In this document: piece by piece, positions 1 through 9,779 of the stretch | Position numbering within the stretch: the first letter of the stretch is position 1 | Layout: each line of letters starts with the position of its first letter | Source of the DNA: Aquabacterium sp. OR-4 | GTDB lineage: Bacteria > Pseudomonadota > Gammaproteobacteria > Burkholderiales > Burkholderiaceae_C | Reading direction: 5' to 3' | NCBI RefSeq assembly: GCF_025290835.2 | Contig: NZ_JAOCQD020000002.1 | Location: 1,488,001-1,552,000, forward strand | DNA: 64,000 nucleotides | Made by a program: the position numbers and the translations under genes | Notes under the pieces: generated by a model | Database searches by the model: none | Told to the model about the DNA's origin: nothing | Seen by the model: the letters and a program-made list of their open reading frames with translations, nothing else

Positions 1-176
1 ACACGGGCGGCGGCCACGGCATCCACGGCCGCGGCCTGGCGCAGGTGGTCGATGCCGGCCGCCACATGGCGGGTGAAGCCTTCCACGCCCAGCAGGTAGC
101 GCCGGCCCAGCTCGCAGCGGGCGCGCACATCGCCCTGTCGGGCCTGGGCCAGCAGTTGAATGTCCTGACGTCGCAT
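1..176 (-). CDS. Sel1-like repeat protein, N-terminal part (cut by window edge)
   Basis: The reading frame is open from the window edge to an ATG at 174-176, preceded by a good AAGGAAG ribosome site. The 58 visible residues begin MRRQDIQLLAQARQGD and contain the alternating Ala/Gly/Leu/Tyr pattern of a Sel1/TPR-like helical repeat (ARQGD, ELGRRYLLG, then a second helix). Such proteins are usually protein-interaction scaffolds. The function cannot be named from this fragment, and the C-terminal part lies outside the window. Confidence 0.55.
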   Translation of the reverse strand, partial: MRRQDIQLLAQARQGDVRARCELGRRYLLGVEGFTRHVAAGIDHLRQAAAVDAVAAAR

Positions 177-397
177 CGTGCTTCCTTGCATGTGGTGAGG
201 CCGCCACGCCCAAGGCCACCGGGTGGCGCTTTGCTTCGTGGCGGTGGGCCCGGTTGGGCATGCAGGGATGATGGAAACCAGGCCCTGTCGACAGACCGAC
301 CCGAAGATGACGATCCGGTCATCCAGCCGTCAGGCGGGCGCCATGCCGGGCCGCCACCGGCCGCCGAAAGGTGCCGCCCGCGGCCGCCCAGGAAAAA

Positions 398-425
398 GGG
401 CCGCACCCCTTGCGGAGTGCGGCCC
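398..425 (-). terminator. Rho-independent terminator of the porin gene
   Basis: Read on the minus strand, a perfect 9-bp stem (GGGCCGCAC with GTGCGGCCC) closes a 10-nt loop and is followed by five T (A-run at 393-397 on the plus strand). It lies about 80 bp past the porin stop. The rest of the 329-bp gap 177-505 shows no convincing gene. Confidence 0.85.
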
Positions 426-505
426 CTGGTCGGGAACCACCGATGCACTGCGCCCCCTGGCCCTGCCCGGCCCGAACGCCCGACAGGACCCGGCGGCGCC
501 GGCGA

Positions 506-1585
506 TCAGAAGGTGTGACGCATGCCCACGCCGAAGCCGGTGGACTTGGCGGCAACGGCGCTGCCCTGGCCGCCCACGGTCATGGCCGAATCGCCCTTGT
601 TCTTCAGCGAACCGGTCTGCGCGTACACGGCGGTGCGCTTGGACAGGTTGTACAGGTACTCCAGGCCCCACAGGGTGGCGTCGCTGTTGTTGAAGGCGCT
701 GGAACCGCCTTCGGCATTGCCCTTGCCCAGCGAGGCGCGGAACTCGCCCTGGCCCAGCGGCACGCCGGTGCTCAGCTCGTACGTGGTGTACTTGAGCGCG
801 CCGAACTTGCTCTGGTTGTACAGGCCGTAGACCTTGGCCACGCCGAAGTTGTAGGACACGCCGGCGTTGAAGGTCTTCAGCTTCTCGGCCGCGTACACGT
901 CGATCTGGCTGAACGACGTGGCCACATCCACCGGGCCGGCGGCGTAGCCCAGCAGGCCACCCTTGTAGCCGTTGCCCTGCACGCCTTCGGGCGCGGCGAT
1001 CTGCAGCTGGCCGTACAGGCCGCCCAGGTTCTTCGGCAGGAAGTAGCTGACCGCGTTGTTCACGCGCAGCGCGGTGGCCGCGCCGGTGGTGGTGGCGGTG
1101 CTGACCTTGTCGAACGGGCTCTTGTTGGCGTACAGGTTGCTGCCGTTGCCAAAGCCGTTGGCGCCGAAGGCGTCGAACTTGCCCGACACGTTGAAGTTGA
1201 CCGTGTAGTCGCGGCCCAGGCGCACTTCACCGAAGCCACCCGACAGGCTCAGCGTCGAACGGCGGTTGAAGAAGCCGGTGTTGGTGGTGCCCGAGCTGTT
1301 GTAGCCCGTGCCGCCGCCAGCGGCGCCGGTGTCGCCGCTCACGCCGGCTTCCAGCCAGAAGCCGGCCAGCAGGCCGCCGCCCAGGTCTTCGGTGCCGCGG
1401 AAACCGAGGCGGCTGGTGTTCAGGCCGGCGGTGTCCATAGAGCGGGTGGTGGTGCTGCCGTTCTTGACCTGGTTGGCGCTCAGGTCCATCACGCCGAACA
1501 CGGTGAGGGTGGATTGGGCGCTGGCCGAGGCCGCTGCGGTGGCGAGCACGGCGAGGGCGATGGTGTGCGGAACGAACTTTTTCAT
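506..1585 (-). CDS. Gram-negative outer-membrane porin (Omp32-like)
   Basis: A 359-residue protein with a classic signal peptide (MKKFVPHTIALAVLATAAASASA, then QSTLTVFG). It has the Burkholderiales porin hallmarks: an N-terminal first strand with LTVFGVMDLS, SRLGFRGTEDLGGGLLAGFWLE near residues 58-80, and a C-terminal strand ending in Phe (GVGMRHTF), the BAM recognition signal. It should form a 16-stranded trimeric channel for small, probably anionic, solutes. A GAAGGA ribosome site precedes the ATG, and a terminator lies 80 bp past the stop. The gene is monocistronic. Confidence 0.95.
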   Translation of the reverse strand: MKKFVPHTIALAVLATAAASASAQSTLTVFGVMDLSANQVKNGSTTTRSMDTAGLNTSRLGFRGTEDLGGGLLAGFWLEAGVSGDTGAAGGGTGYNSSGTTNTGFFNRRSTLSLSGGFGEVRLGRDYTVNFNVSGKFDAFGANGFGNGSNLYANKSPFDKVSTATTTGAATALRVNNAVSYFLPKNLGGLYGQLQIAAPEGVQGNGYKGGLLGYAAGPVDVATSFSQIDVYAAEKLKTFNAGVSYNFGVAKVYGLYNQSKFGALKYTTYELSTGVPLGQGEFRASLGKGNAEGGSSAFNNSDATLWGLEYLYNLSKRTAVYAQTGSLKNKGDSAMTVGGQGSAVAAKSTGFGVGMRHTF

Positions 1586-1772
1586 GATCTTCCTTCGCAG
1601 GGGGTTTCGAACATGTCCATGGCGTCAGCCTTGTCCATGGCTTGAACGGGACATGCGGCAGCTTAGGAAGAGCGGGCCGCCCGGCGCATCTGCGGTGACG
1701 CAACCACCGCACCCATGCGAGCAAAGGGGGGCCGAAACGGCACGCGGCCGTGTCGCGCGGGCCTCAGTCCCG

Positions 1773-1792
1773 CCCGCCCGGCGCCGGGCGGG
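1773..1792 (-). terminator. Perfect 20-bp GC palindrome after the sensor kinase gene
   Basis: CCCGCCCGGCGCCGGGCGGG is a perfect palindrome 11 bp beyond the kinase stop codon. It could act as a hairpin at the 3' end of the two-component operon, but there is no T-tract, so its role as a terminator is inferred. The remainder of 1586-1802 presumably holds the porin promoter; I could not pick clear -35/-10 boxes. Confidence 0.4.
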
Positions 1793-1802
1793 GTTGGCGC
1801 CG

Positions 1803-3416
1803 TCAGGCGGCGCTGGCCGGTGCCGGGAAGGCGAGCGTGAACACCGTGGGCTCGCCGGCCTGGCTGCGCACCGCCACGCTGCCGCCATGCAGCTCCATGA
1901 TCGAGTGCACGATGGCCAGGCCCAGGCCCGCGCCGCCGGCCGAATCGCTGCGCGAGGGGTCGGCGCGGAACATGCGCTCGAAGATGCGCTGGTGGTACTG
2001 CACCGGGATCGGCTCGCCCTCGTTGCCCACGGCGATGCGCGCCACGCCGCCCACGCCGGCCGCCAGGTGCAGGCTCAGCGTGCTGCCCGGGCGGGCATGG
2101 CGCAGGGCGTTGTTGAGCAGGTTGGACACCGCCCGCAGCAGCAGCGTGCGGTCGGCCCACAGCCGCGGTGCGGCGCCATGCGCCAGCCGCGTGCTGACGG
2201 TGGACGTGACCCTCAGCGCCAGGCCCAGGCCACGGTCCTCGGCCAGTGGCTCGAAGTAGTCGCGCAGGCGGTCGGCCAGATCGGCCACGTCGATCCATTC
2301 GGCACGCAGCATGGCCTCGCCCTCGTCGGCGCGGGCCAGGAACAGCAGGCTTTCGGTCAGGCGCACCAGGCGCTCGCAGTCTTCCACCGCCGACTCGATG
2401 ACCGCGCGGTACTCGCCGGCCGAACGCGGCCGCGACAAGGCCACCTGGGCCTCGCCGAGCAGGTTGTTGAGCGGCGTGCGCAGGTCGTGCGCCAGGTCCG
2501 ACGAGAACTGCGTCAGCCGCGTGAAGGCGGCGTCCAGCCGGTCGAGCATGTGGTTCAGCGCCTCGGCCGCGCCATGCAGCTCGGACGGCAGCGAGGGCAC
2601 GTCGAGCCGCTCGCTCAGGTCCTTGCCGCTGATGCGCGCGGCGGTGTCGCCCAGCTGCCGCGCCGCCACCACGATGCGCCGCGCCAGCCACACGCCGGCC
2701 AGTGCCGAGACCCCGGCCGAAACCGCCAGCAGGGCCGCCATGATCTGCGCGCTGTCGATCACCAGCTCGCGCGCGATGCCGGTGTCCATGGCCATCACCG
2801 CCCAGCCGGCCGGCTGCGGGTGCAGGCCGGGCAGCGACCAGATGCGCGCCATGGCCACCAGGTAGCGCGTGCCGTCGGCCGCCCGCACCTCGCGCGACAA
2901 GGGCCCCCAGCGCTCGCGCAGCACGCGCACCAGATGGGGGTCGATGCGCGGCGGCAGGGCCTCGTCGGGCACCGTGGCGCCGGGCAGCTCGGCCGCGCGC
3001 AGCGGAAAGCCCTGAGTGGCGGCCACGGTGCGGCGCTGCTCGTCCACCACCGCCACATGCAGGCTGCCCACCTGGGTGCCGATGCGCTCGGTCAGCGCGG
3101 CGGCCACCAGCGGCAGGTCGCCACGCGACTCGATCAGCTCGCGCTGCACCAGGGCCAGGTTGCCCAGCATCACCGCGTCGGCCACATCCAGCAGATCCTG
3201 CTTGGACAGGCGCAGGATCAGCCAGGTGCTGCCCGCCACCAGCAGCACCGAGATGGCCATCACCGACAGGCTGATCTGCAGCGTCATCGAGCCGCGCAGC
3301 AGGCCGCGGCACTGCGCCGGCGCATGGCACACGGCGCGCCAGGCCACCTGGACCGGCGCCTGCACCGACGCCTGTGCGGAGGCCTGCCCGCCCGACGCCT
3401 GCGGGCCGGGGCTCAC
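1803..3416 (-). CDS. Heavy-metal-type sensor histidine kinase (CusS/CzcS family)
   Basis: This 537-residue kinase follows the response regulator with a GTGA overlap, so I chose the GTG start; M44 (at 3287) is the alternative. An inner-membrane helix at about residues 53-68 and a second one near 235-255 flank a periplasmic sensor domain. HAMP follows, then the H-box [18 protein letters not shown], the N-box [10 protein letters not shown] and the G2-box [18 protein letters not shown]. The G1 position reads NEGEPIP, typical of the CusS branch. It should sense a periplasmic signal, perhaps Cu, Ag, Zn or Cd, and phosphorylate the neighbouring regulator. The ligand is not shown by the sequence, and no metal efflux pump is adjacent. 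Confidence 0.9.
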   Translation of the reverse strand: MSPGPQASGGQASAQASVQAPVQVAWRAVCHAPAQCRGLLRGSMTLQISLSVMAISVLLVAGSTWLILRLSKQDLLDVADAVMLGNLALVQRELIESRGDLPLVAAALTERIGTQVGSLHVAVVDEQRRTVAATQGFPLRAAELPGATVPDEALPPRIDPHLVRVLRERWGPLSREVRAADGTRYLVAMARIWSLPGLHPQPAGWAVMAMDTGIARELVIDSAQIMAALLAVSAGVSALAGVWLARRIVVAARQLGDTAARISGKDLSERLDVPSLPSELHGAAEALNHMLDRLDAAFTRLTQFSSDLAHDLRTPLNNLLGEAQVALSRPRSAGEYRAVIESAVEDCERLVRLTESLLFLARADEGEAMLRAEWIDVADLADRLRDYFEPLAEDRGLGLALRVTSTVSTRLAHGAAPRLWADRTLLLRAVSNLLNNALRHARPGSTLSLHLAAGVGGVARIAVGNEGEPIPVQYHQRIFERMFRADPSRSDSAGGAGLGLAIVHSIMELHGGSVAVRSQAGEPTVFTLAFPAPASAA

Positions 3417-4087
3417 GGCTCGCGCGCCTCGAACACGTAGCCCACGCCGCGCAGCGTGTGGATCAGCTTGGGCTCGAAGTCGTCGTCGATCTTGGCGCGC
3501 AGGCGGCGCACGGCCACATCGACCACATTGGTGTCGCTGTCGAAGTTCATGTCCCACACATGCTCGGCGATCAGCGTGCGCGACAAGGCCACGCTCTGGT
3601 GGCGCACGAAGTAGTCGAGCAGCGCAAACTCCTTGGCGGTGAGCTCGATGCGCGTGGCCCCGCGGGCCACACGCCGGCGCACGAAGTCAATCTCGAAGTC
3701 GGCCACCCGCACCACCGTGGCCGGTTTGCCGGCCCCGCGCCGCAGCACGGTGTGGATGCGCGCCAGCAGCTCCGAGAACGCGAAGGGCTTGACCAGGTAG
3801 TCGTCGGCGCCCAGCTCGAGGCCGCGCACACGGTCGGGCACGGTGTCGCGGGCACTGAGCATGAACACCGGCGTGTCGCGCTGCAGGCGCAGGCGGCGCA
3901 GCAGCTCCAGCCCGTCCAGGCCCGGCAGCATCACGTCGAGCAGCACCAGGTCGTAGCTGCCATTGAGCGCCAGGTGCAGGCCGTCGAGCCCGTTGTCGGC
4001 CACGTCGACGATGAAGCCGTGCTCACCCAGGCCCTTGCGGACATAGGCGGCGGTCTTGGTTTCGTCCTCGACGATCAGGATGCGCAT
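3413..4087 (-). CDS. OmpR/CopR-type response regulator
   Basis: A 224-residue two-domain regulator. The receiver begins MRILIVEDE with phospho-acceptor D51 (VLLDVMLPG) and has the conserved Lys in YLVKPF. The C-terminal winged helix contains [17 protein letters not shown] and ends with the family signature [10 protein letters not shown]. An upstream in-frame start at 4162 would add 25 unrelated residues, so MRILIVEDE is preferred. The stop overlaps the kinase start by four bases. CopR/CusR/CzcR-type regulators usually activate metal efflux genes; here the neighbour upstream is a carbonic anhydrase. Confidence 0.92.
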   Translation of the reverse strand: MRILIVEDETKTAAYVRKGLGEHGFIVDVADNGLDGLHLALNGSYDLVLLDVMLPGLDGLELLRRLRLQRDTPVFMLSARDTVPDRVRGLELGADDYLVKPFAFSELLARIHTVLRRGAGKPATVVRVADFEIDFVRRRVARGATRIELTAKEFALLDYFVRHQSVALSRTLIAEHVWDMNFDSDTNVVDVAVRRLRAKIDDDFEPKLIHTLRGVGYVFEAREP

Positions 4088-4222
4088 GCGGGGCGGGATG
4101 ATAGCCGCGCAGCCCGGCCGTGCGCTCAGGCCTGCCCGCCGCCGGTGCCGCGGTGCCGGCAAACCAGCAGCCGGCGGGCCGCTGGCGGCACCGGCTGGGG
4201 GGGTGGCCGCCTCGGCCGGGGC

Positions 4223-5443
4223 CTAGTTGCTCTGCTTGATCAGGCGGCCAGCGGCCTGCTGGATCGGGCGCGCGTTCATCGGGTACATCTTCGAGAACAC
4301 GCCGATCTGGTCGCTGGACATCGGCACCGGCTGCTGCAGCACCATCCACAGAACCCCCTCGCTGCAGGGCGGCGTGGTGAGCGAGCCCATGTAGGTGTAG
4401 TAGCGCCGGTCGGCGGGCAGCAGGTGGTTCATGTCCATCTGCAGGCGCGCGCCCTGCTCCTGGCCTTTTTCAAGCGGCAGGTTGTTCCACACGGTCTGCA
4501 CCAGCGGGTGGGCGCTGCCGCGGTCGAGCAGCACCGCCACCACGGCCAGGCGGCCTTCGGGGTCCTTGTGCACCAGGTGCGCCACCATGTCCGACTGGCG
4601 GCCGTTGATGCGCTCTTCCGACGGCCGATGGAAGTGGAACTGCATCAGGTCATAGCGCCGGCCCGCCACCTCGATGGCGCTGCCGCCATGCAGGTTGACC
4701 TGGATGGTGTGGCCGTTGTCGACCACGCCGAAGCCGGTGGGCCGGTAGTCGAACTGGATCGGCTCCAGATCCACCTTGACGCCGCCGCGGATGTCGATCG
4801 GGCTCTGCCGCGTGCCACTGGCGCACTTGGCGAACTCGGGCTTCAGCTGGCCCCACTTTTCGGGCCCGCTGTCGCCGTCATAGCCCCAGTGCGCGCCATG
4901 GGCGCTGGCCTTGTGGCCGGCGGCGGCCTTGTCGGCGCGCAGCTTCTTGACCACGCTGCCGGTATCGCCATGGCCACCGGCGCCCTTGCCATCGCCATGG
5001 GCGGCATCGCCGGTCTTCGACACCACCCGCACCACATAGGGGCTGGGCGCGTCGGGGGCCTTGGTGGCGCCGAGCTTTTGCGCCAGCTTCTCGCGCAGCG
5101 TGTCCATCGGGTCGGTCGCCGCGCCTGCCTTGGGCATCGCCGCACCGCCCTTGGCGGTGTCGCCGTGCGCGTCGGCCGGCACCGCGGCCTTGGCCAGCGG
5201 CTTGGCCTTGGCATCGGCACCATGGGCGGCGGCAGGCGCCGCGCCGTGCACACCCGCAGGCGCCGCACCGTGGCCGGCAGCCGGCGCGGCGGCATGGCCG
5301 CCACCGGCCTTGGCTGCCGCTGCGCCAGCCGGCGCCGCCGCGTGGGCGTCGGCGGCACGCGCGGCAGGTGCCGCCAGCAGCAGGGCCGCCGCCAGCGCAG
5401 ACAGCGCGGGACGCAACAGGTTCAGGGCAACAGCAACGGTCAT
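4223..5443 (-). CDS. Alpha-carbonic anhydrase with long Ala/Gly/His-rich linker
   Basis: A 406-residue periplasmic enzyme for CO2/bicarbonate interconversion. A signal peptide (residues 1-30, cleaved after AARA) is followed by about 150 low-complexity residues rich in Ala, Gly and Lys with about 11 His (H34, H50, H58, H66, H74, H93 and others). The catalytic domain starts near residue 184 (HWGYDGDSGPEKWG). Zinc ligands are H270 and H272 (QFHFHRPSEE) and H289 (AHLVH). C207 and C360 can form the usual disulfide, and the SLTTPPCSEGV motif is intact. Most bacterial alpha-CAs lack this linker, which could buffer zinc or tether the enzyme. I took M15 of the longer frame as start because it begins the signal peptide. 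Confidence 0.92.
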   Translation of the reverse strand: MTVAVALNLLRPALSALAAALLLAAPAARAADAHAAAPAGAAAAKAGGGHAAAPAAGHGAAPAGVHGAAPAAAHGADAKAKPLAKAAVPADAHGDTAKGGAAMPKAGAATDPMDTLREKLAQKLGATKAPDAPSPYVVRVVSKTGDAAHGDGKGAGGHGDTGSVVKKLRADKAAAGHKASAHGAHWGYDGDSGPEKWGQLKPEFAKCASGTRQSPIDIRGGVKVDLEPIQFDYRPTGFGVVDNGHTIQVNLHGGSAIEVAGRRYDLMQFHFHRPSEERINGRQSDMVAHLVHKDPEGRLAVVAVLLDRGSAHPLVQTVWNNLPLEKGQEQGARLQMDMNHLLPADRRYYTYMGSLTTPPCSEGVLWMVLQQPVPMSSDQIGVFSKMYPMNARPIQQAAGRLIKQSN

Positions 5444-5559
5444 GGCTCGGGCCTCGGCACAGTGAAGCGGAGCCACGCCGCCCATGCGAGCGGGCAGACC
5501 CCGAGTCCTGGTCTATCGGCCCGCGGGCGGCCAACTTGAGCCGCGCCCGCCCGGGCGCA

Positions 5560-6765
5560 TCAGCCTGCCGTGCGATGCACCCCGAACCAGGCCACCAGAC
5601 CCACCGCCATCAGGCCCAGCGAGGCCAGCGCCAGCAGCACGGTCGAGTGCATCACCAGCGGCGCCAGCACGCCGGCCACCAGGCCGTTGGCGGCACTGCC
5701 CACGCAGGCCTGCAGCGACGAGGCCATGCCGCGCCGATCAGGCGCCAGGTCCAGCACCATCAGCGTGACCACCGGCACCATCAGCGACCAGCCGAACGAG
5801 TACAGCGCCACCGGCAGCAGCGCCCAGGCCGGGTGCGCGATGAAGGCCAGGTTCAGGCCCACGTTGGCCAGCGAGGTGGCCAGCATCACCGCAAAGCCCC
5901 AGTAGATCTGCCGGCGCGGCGCGATGCGGCCGGCCAGCCGGCCCGACAGGAAGGCCCCGCCCATGATGCCGGCGATCGACAGGCCGAAGAACCACACGAA
6001 CTGCGTGGGCCCCAGGCCCAGGTGGGTGCCCAGCCACTCGGGTGCCGACAGCACATACAGGAACATGCCGTTGAAGGGCACGCCGCTGGCAAACACCAGC
6101 AGCACGAAGCGCGGGTTGCGCAGCAGCTGCGCATAGCCTGCCATCAGCGGCCGCGCGGCAAAGGGCTGGCGCTGGTCGAGGTGCAGGGTCTCGGGCAGCA
6201 GGCGGGCGTTGAGCACCAGCAGCAGCGCGCCGATGCCGGCCAGCGCCCAGAAGATGGCATGCCAGTCGGCGTGCACGTACAGCCAGCCGCCCAGCACCGG
6301 CGCGATGGCCGGCGCCACGCCGAAGAAGATGGTCACCTGCGACATCAGGCGCTGCGCCTCGTCGGGCGGGCACATGTCGCGGATGATGGCCCGCGACACC
6401 ACCACGCCGGCACCGGCCGACATGCCCTGCAGCGTGCGGCAGGCCACCAGCATGGCGATCGAATCGCTCAGCGCGCAGCCTACCGAGGCCAGCGTGAACA
6501 CCACCAACCCGCCCAGCACCACTGGCCGGCGCCCGAAGCTGTCGGACAGCGCGCCATGAAACAGGTTCATCAGCGCAAAGCCGAACAGGTAGCCCGACAG
6601 GGTCTGCTGCATCTGCGCCGGCGTGGCGCCCAGCGAGGCCGCGATGCCCGAGAACGCGGGCAGGTAGGTGTCGATCGAGAACGGGCCCAGGGTGCCCAGC
6701 GAGGCCATCAGCATGGCCAGCGCCCAGCGCGGGTGGCGCCACAGTCTTGAAGCTTCGGGATTCAT
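5560..6765 (-). CDS. MFS multidrug efflux transporter, Bcr/CflA family
   Basis: A 401-residue, 12-helix proton-drug antiporter. The Bcr/CflA features are visible: the first helix motif SIDTYLPAFSGIAASLG, YLFGFALMNLFHGALSDSFGRRPV (motif A), and RTLQGMSAGAGVVVSRAIIRDM (motif C region). The frame continues upstream to 7029, but the extension is arginine-rich, runs into rnpB and is not homologous, so MNPEASRLW is taken as start. It could export bicyclomycin, sulfonamides or dipeptides; the substrate is unknown. Confidence 0.92.
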   Translation of the reverse strand: MNPEASRLWRHPRWALAMLMASLGTLGPFSIDTYLPAFSGIAASLGATPAQMQQTLSGYLFGFALMNLFHGALSDSFGRRPVVLGGLVVFTLASVGCALSDSIAMLVACRTLQGMSAGAGVVVSRAIIRDMCPPDEAQRLMSQVTIFFGVAPAIAPVLGGWLYVHADWHAIFWALAGIGALLLVLNARLLPETLHLDQRQPFAARPLMAGYAQLLRNPRFVLLVFASGVPFNGMFLYVLSAPEWLGTHLGLGPTQFVWFFGLSIAGIMGGAFLSGRLAGRIAPRRQIYWGFAVMLATSLANVGLNLAFIAHPAWALLPVALYSFGWSLMVPVVTLMVLDLAPDRRGMASSLQACVGSAANGLVAGVLAPLVMHSTVLLALASLGLMAVGLVAWFGVHRTAG

Positions 6766-6920
6766 GGGCGGGCCCGGTGCGGCAGCGCTCGTGGCGTGCG
6801 CACGGCCTTCTGGAGGTGGGTACGGCAGGAAGGGGGTGAGCCCGCAGTGTAGTGAGCGCTGAACACGCCTGCCGGCACAAGGCCATGGGCGGCGCGGGCT
6901 CAGCGCCCGGCGAAAAAAGT

Positions 6921-7355
6921 GTGAAGCGCGCCGATAGGCCGGATTCTGTGCACCGCGCCCCGGCTGCCCGGTGCGCGGCGTGACCGCCATTCCTCTGGGC
7001 CGGGGGTCGCCCACCCGGCTCGGTGCCACCTACCCGCCAGCTCATGCGAGCCGCATGTCATGCGGCCGCGGCCGAAACCGCAGCCGTTTGCACTGGCCTA
7101 TTTGGTGTTGCTGCGCGCAGAGATTGCCCGTTTCACCCTGGGCGGCAAAGCCGCCAGGGTGGCTGTGCGGTGCACGGCTTGCGCCGGTACCGCCCAGAAC
7201 ACCCCGAACGGTGGCCCGTCCAGACTCGTCTCTGTTGCTCTGATCCTCACCTCGCGGTGGAGAGTCGTTAACTCCTGCGCTGCCCTGTGCAGTCCGGACC
7301 TTCCTCCAGGACAGCCTTTCGGCCGATGTCCCAGCGGCGGTCTGGCGCGCTTCAC
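6921..7355 (-). ncRNA. rnpB: RNase P RNA, bacterial class A
   Basis: On the minus strand the conserved 5' core (GAGGAAGGTCCGGACTGCAC, complement at 7286-7306) and the 3' signature ACAGAATCCGGCCTAT (complement at 6934-6949) are both present. The ends are set by a perfect 12-bp P1 helix: GTGAAGCGCGCC at the 5' end pairs with GGCGCGCTTCAC at the 3' end. The T6 run at 6913-6918 after P1 probably completes termination. At about 435 nt it is somewhat longer than typical class A RNAs. It is the catalytic subunit that trims tRNA 5' leaders. Confidence 0.95.
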
Positions 7356-7361
7356 CGTGCG

Positions 7362-7367
7362 ATTATC
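7362..7367 (-). promoter_or_regulatory. -10 box of the rnpB promoter
   Basis: GATAAT on the minus strand, seven bases upstream of the inferred rnpB 5' end. I see no good -35 hexamer 16-18 bp further up. The region is shared with the divergent cysK leader. Confidence 0.5.
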
Positions 7368-7419
7368 AGGGCTGGCACACCACCCCCCGTTTTTTGCCGC
7401 ACAGGAGACACCCGCCGCC

Positions 7420-8340
<921 letters not shown>

Positions 8341-8360
8341 GCCGGGCACCGCCCAACCCG

Positions 8361-8441
8361 GCGGCCGCCGCGGAACCGGCCTTGCCGGGCCGCTGGCGGC
8401 ACCCCCTCGGGGGGAGGCGCCGCGGGCGCTTCGGGGGGGGG
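8361..8441 (-). repeat. Intergenic palindromic repeat, family A (copy 1)
   Basis: On the minus strand this begins directly after the pyrC stop: GCCCCCCCCCGAAGCGCC, then a GGCGCC-type hairpin, CCTCCCCCCGAGGGGG, CCAGCGGCCCGGC and a GCCGG arm. It matches the elements at 32688, 45053, 48188 and 63806. It lies between the convergent genes cysK and pyrC and may act as a terminator. Confidence 0.8.
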
Positions 8442-9488
8442 CTACGCCACCTGTCGCCAGGCGAGCGTCTCACCGCCACGCAGCGGCTTCAGCGTGGCGT
8501 CGCCGAAGGGCACGCCCTCGGGCAGCGTGAAGGGCTGCTTTTCCAGCGTCACGCTGCCGCTGTTGAGCGGCAGGCCGTAGAAGGCCGGGCCGTGGCGGCT
8601 GGCAAAGCCTTCCAGCTGCGCCAGCGCACCGGCGGCCTCGAAGGCCTCGGCATACAGCTCGAGCGCGCTCAGCGCCGTGAAGCAGCCGGCGCCGCAGACG
8701 CTGGCCTCCTTCAGCTGCGCGGCATGCGGCGCGCTGTCGGTGCCGAGAAAGAAGCGGTCGGAGCCCGAGGTGGCCGCGGCCACCAGCGCCTGGCGGTGGA
8801 TCTCGCGCTTGAGCACCGGCAGGCAGTAGTAGTGCGGCCGCAGCCCGCCCTGGAAGATGGCGTTGCGGTTGTACAGCAGGTGGTGGGCGGTGATGGTGGC
8901 CGCGGTGTGCGCGCCGGCCGTGGCCACGTAGTCGGCCGCCTCCTTGGTGGTGATGTGCTCGAACACCACCTTCAGCTCAGGAAAATCGGCCCGCAGCGGG
9001 CGCATCACGCGCTCGATGAACACCGCCTCGCGGTCGAACAGGTCCACCGCCGGGTCGGTCACCTCGCCATGCACCAGCAGCAGCAGGCCGGCCTTCTGCA
9101 TGGCCTCGAGCACCGGGTAGATCTTGCGCATGTCGGTCACGCCGGCATCGCTGTTGGTGGTGGCGCCAGCCGGGTAGAGCTTGCAGGCCACCACGCCATC
9201 GGCCTTGGCACGGGCGATTTCGTCAACCGCCAGGCGGTCGGTGAGGTACAGCGTCATCAGCGGCTCGAAGTCGGCCCCCGGCAGGCCGGCGGCCGGGCGC
9301 GCGGCCAGGATGCGCTCGCGGTAGGCCTGGGCCGCGGCCGCCGTGGTGATCGGCGGGCGCAGGTTGGGCATGATGATGGCGCGGCCGAACTGGCGCGCGG
9401 TGTAGGGCACCACGGCGGCCATGGCGGCACCATCGCGCACATGCAGGTGCCAGTCGTCGGGGCGAAGAAGGGTGAGGCGCTGGGTCAT
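8442..9488 (-). CDS. pyrC: Dihydroorotase, class II
   Basis: A 348-residue amidohydrolase that cyclises N-carbamoyl-L-aspartate to dihydroorotate in pyrimidine synthesis. Metal ligands H14 and H16 are in DWHLHVRDG. The carbamylated Lys is in [17 protein letters not shown], further His ligands are in LLVHGEV and FEHITT, and the catalytic Asp is in LGTDSAPH. Length and motifs fit the Escherichia coli-type PyrC. It is transcribed divergently from the amino-acid transporter, and an A-family repeat follows the stop. Confidence 0.95.
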   Translation of the reverse strand: MTQRLTLLRPDDWHLHVRDGAAMAAVVPYTARQFGRAIIMPNLRPPITTAAAAQAYRERILAARPAAGLPGADFEPLMTLYLTDRLAVDEIARAKADGVVACKLYPAGATTNSDAGVTDMRKIYPVLEAMQKAGLLLLVHGEVTDPAVDLFDREAVFIERVMRPLRADFPELKVVFEHITTKEAADYVATAGAHTAATITAHHLLYNRNAIFQGGLRPHYYCLPVLKREIHRQALVAAATSGSDRFFLGTDSAPHAAQLKEASVCGAGCFTALSALELYAEAFEAAGALAQLEGFASRHGPAFYGLPLNSGSVTLEKQPFTLPEGVPFGDATLKPLRGGETLAWRQVA

Positions 9489-9681
9489 GGCCGCGATTGT
9501 CCGGGATCGGCAGGCGAGGCCGCGATCCGCGGCCCCGGATGCTGGCCGGCCACTGCCGGGCCCAGCCCGTCAGACCCGCGCCAGACGGCCGCCAGGGGGC
9601 AGCTTGAAAGCGCCTTCACCATCCGGGCGAACCCGCAGCATGCGCGCCGCGCATGGCCCGATGCTACGTAGAACCTACATG

Positions 9682-9709
9682 TTGAGCACGCTTCTTGCCT
9701 GCCTATACT
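9682..9709 (+). promoter_or_regulatory. Sigma-70-type promoter of the aap operon
   Basis: TTGAGC (9682-9687), a 16-bp spacer and TATACT (9704-9709), about 70 bp before the aapJ start. It is the best match in the 291-bp pyrC-aapJ gap. Confidence 0.55.
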
Positions 9710-9779
9710 GCGCCGCACCTCACCGGGGCAACACCCCACGCAGGTGCGCAGAAATCAGTCCTACCAGGAGTCGACTCCC

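Noticed and set aside
7060..7419. Upstream extension of cysK into a 426-residue protein
   Set aside because: The extension lies within the rnpB complement and has no ribosome site; the ATG at 7420 follows AGGAG and matches the family N-terminus.
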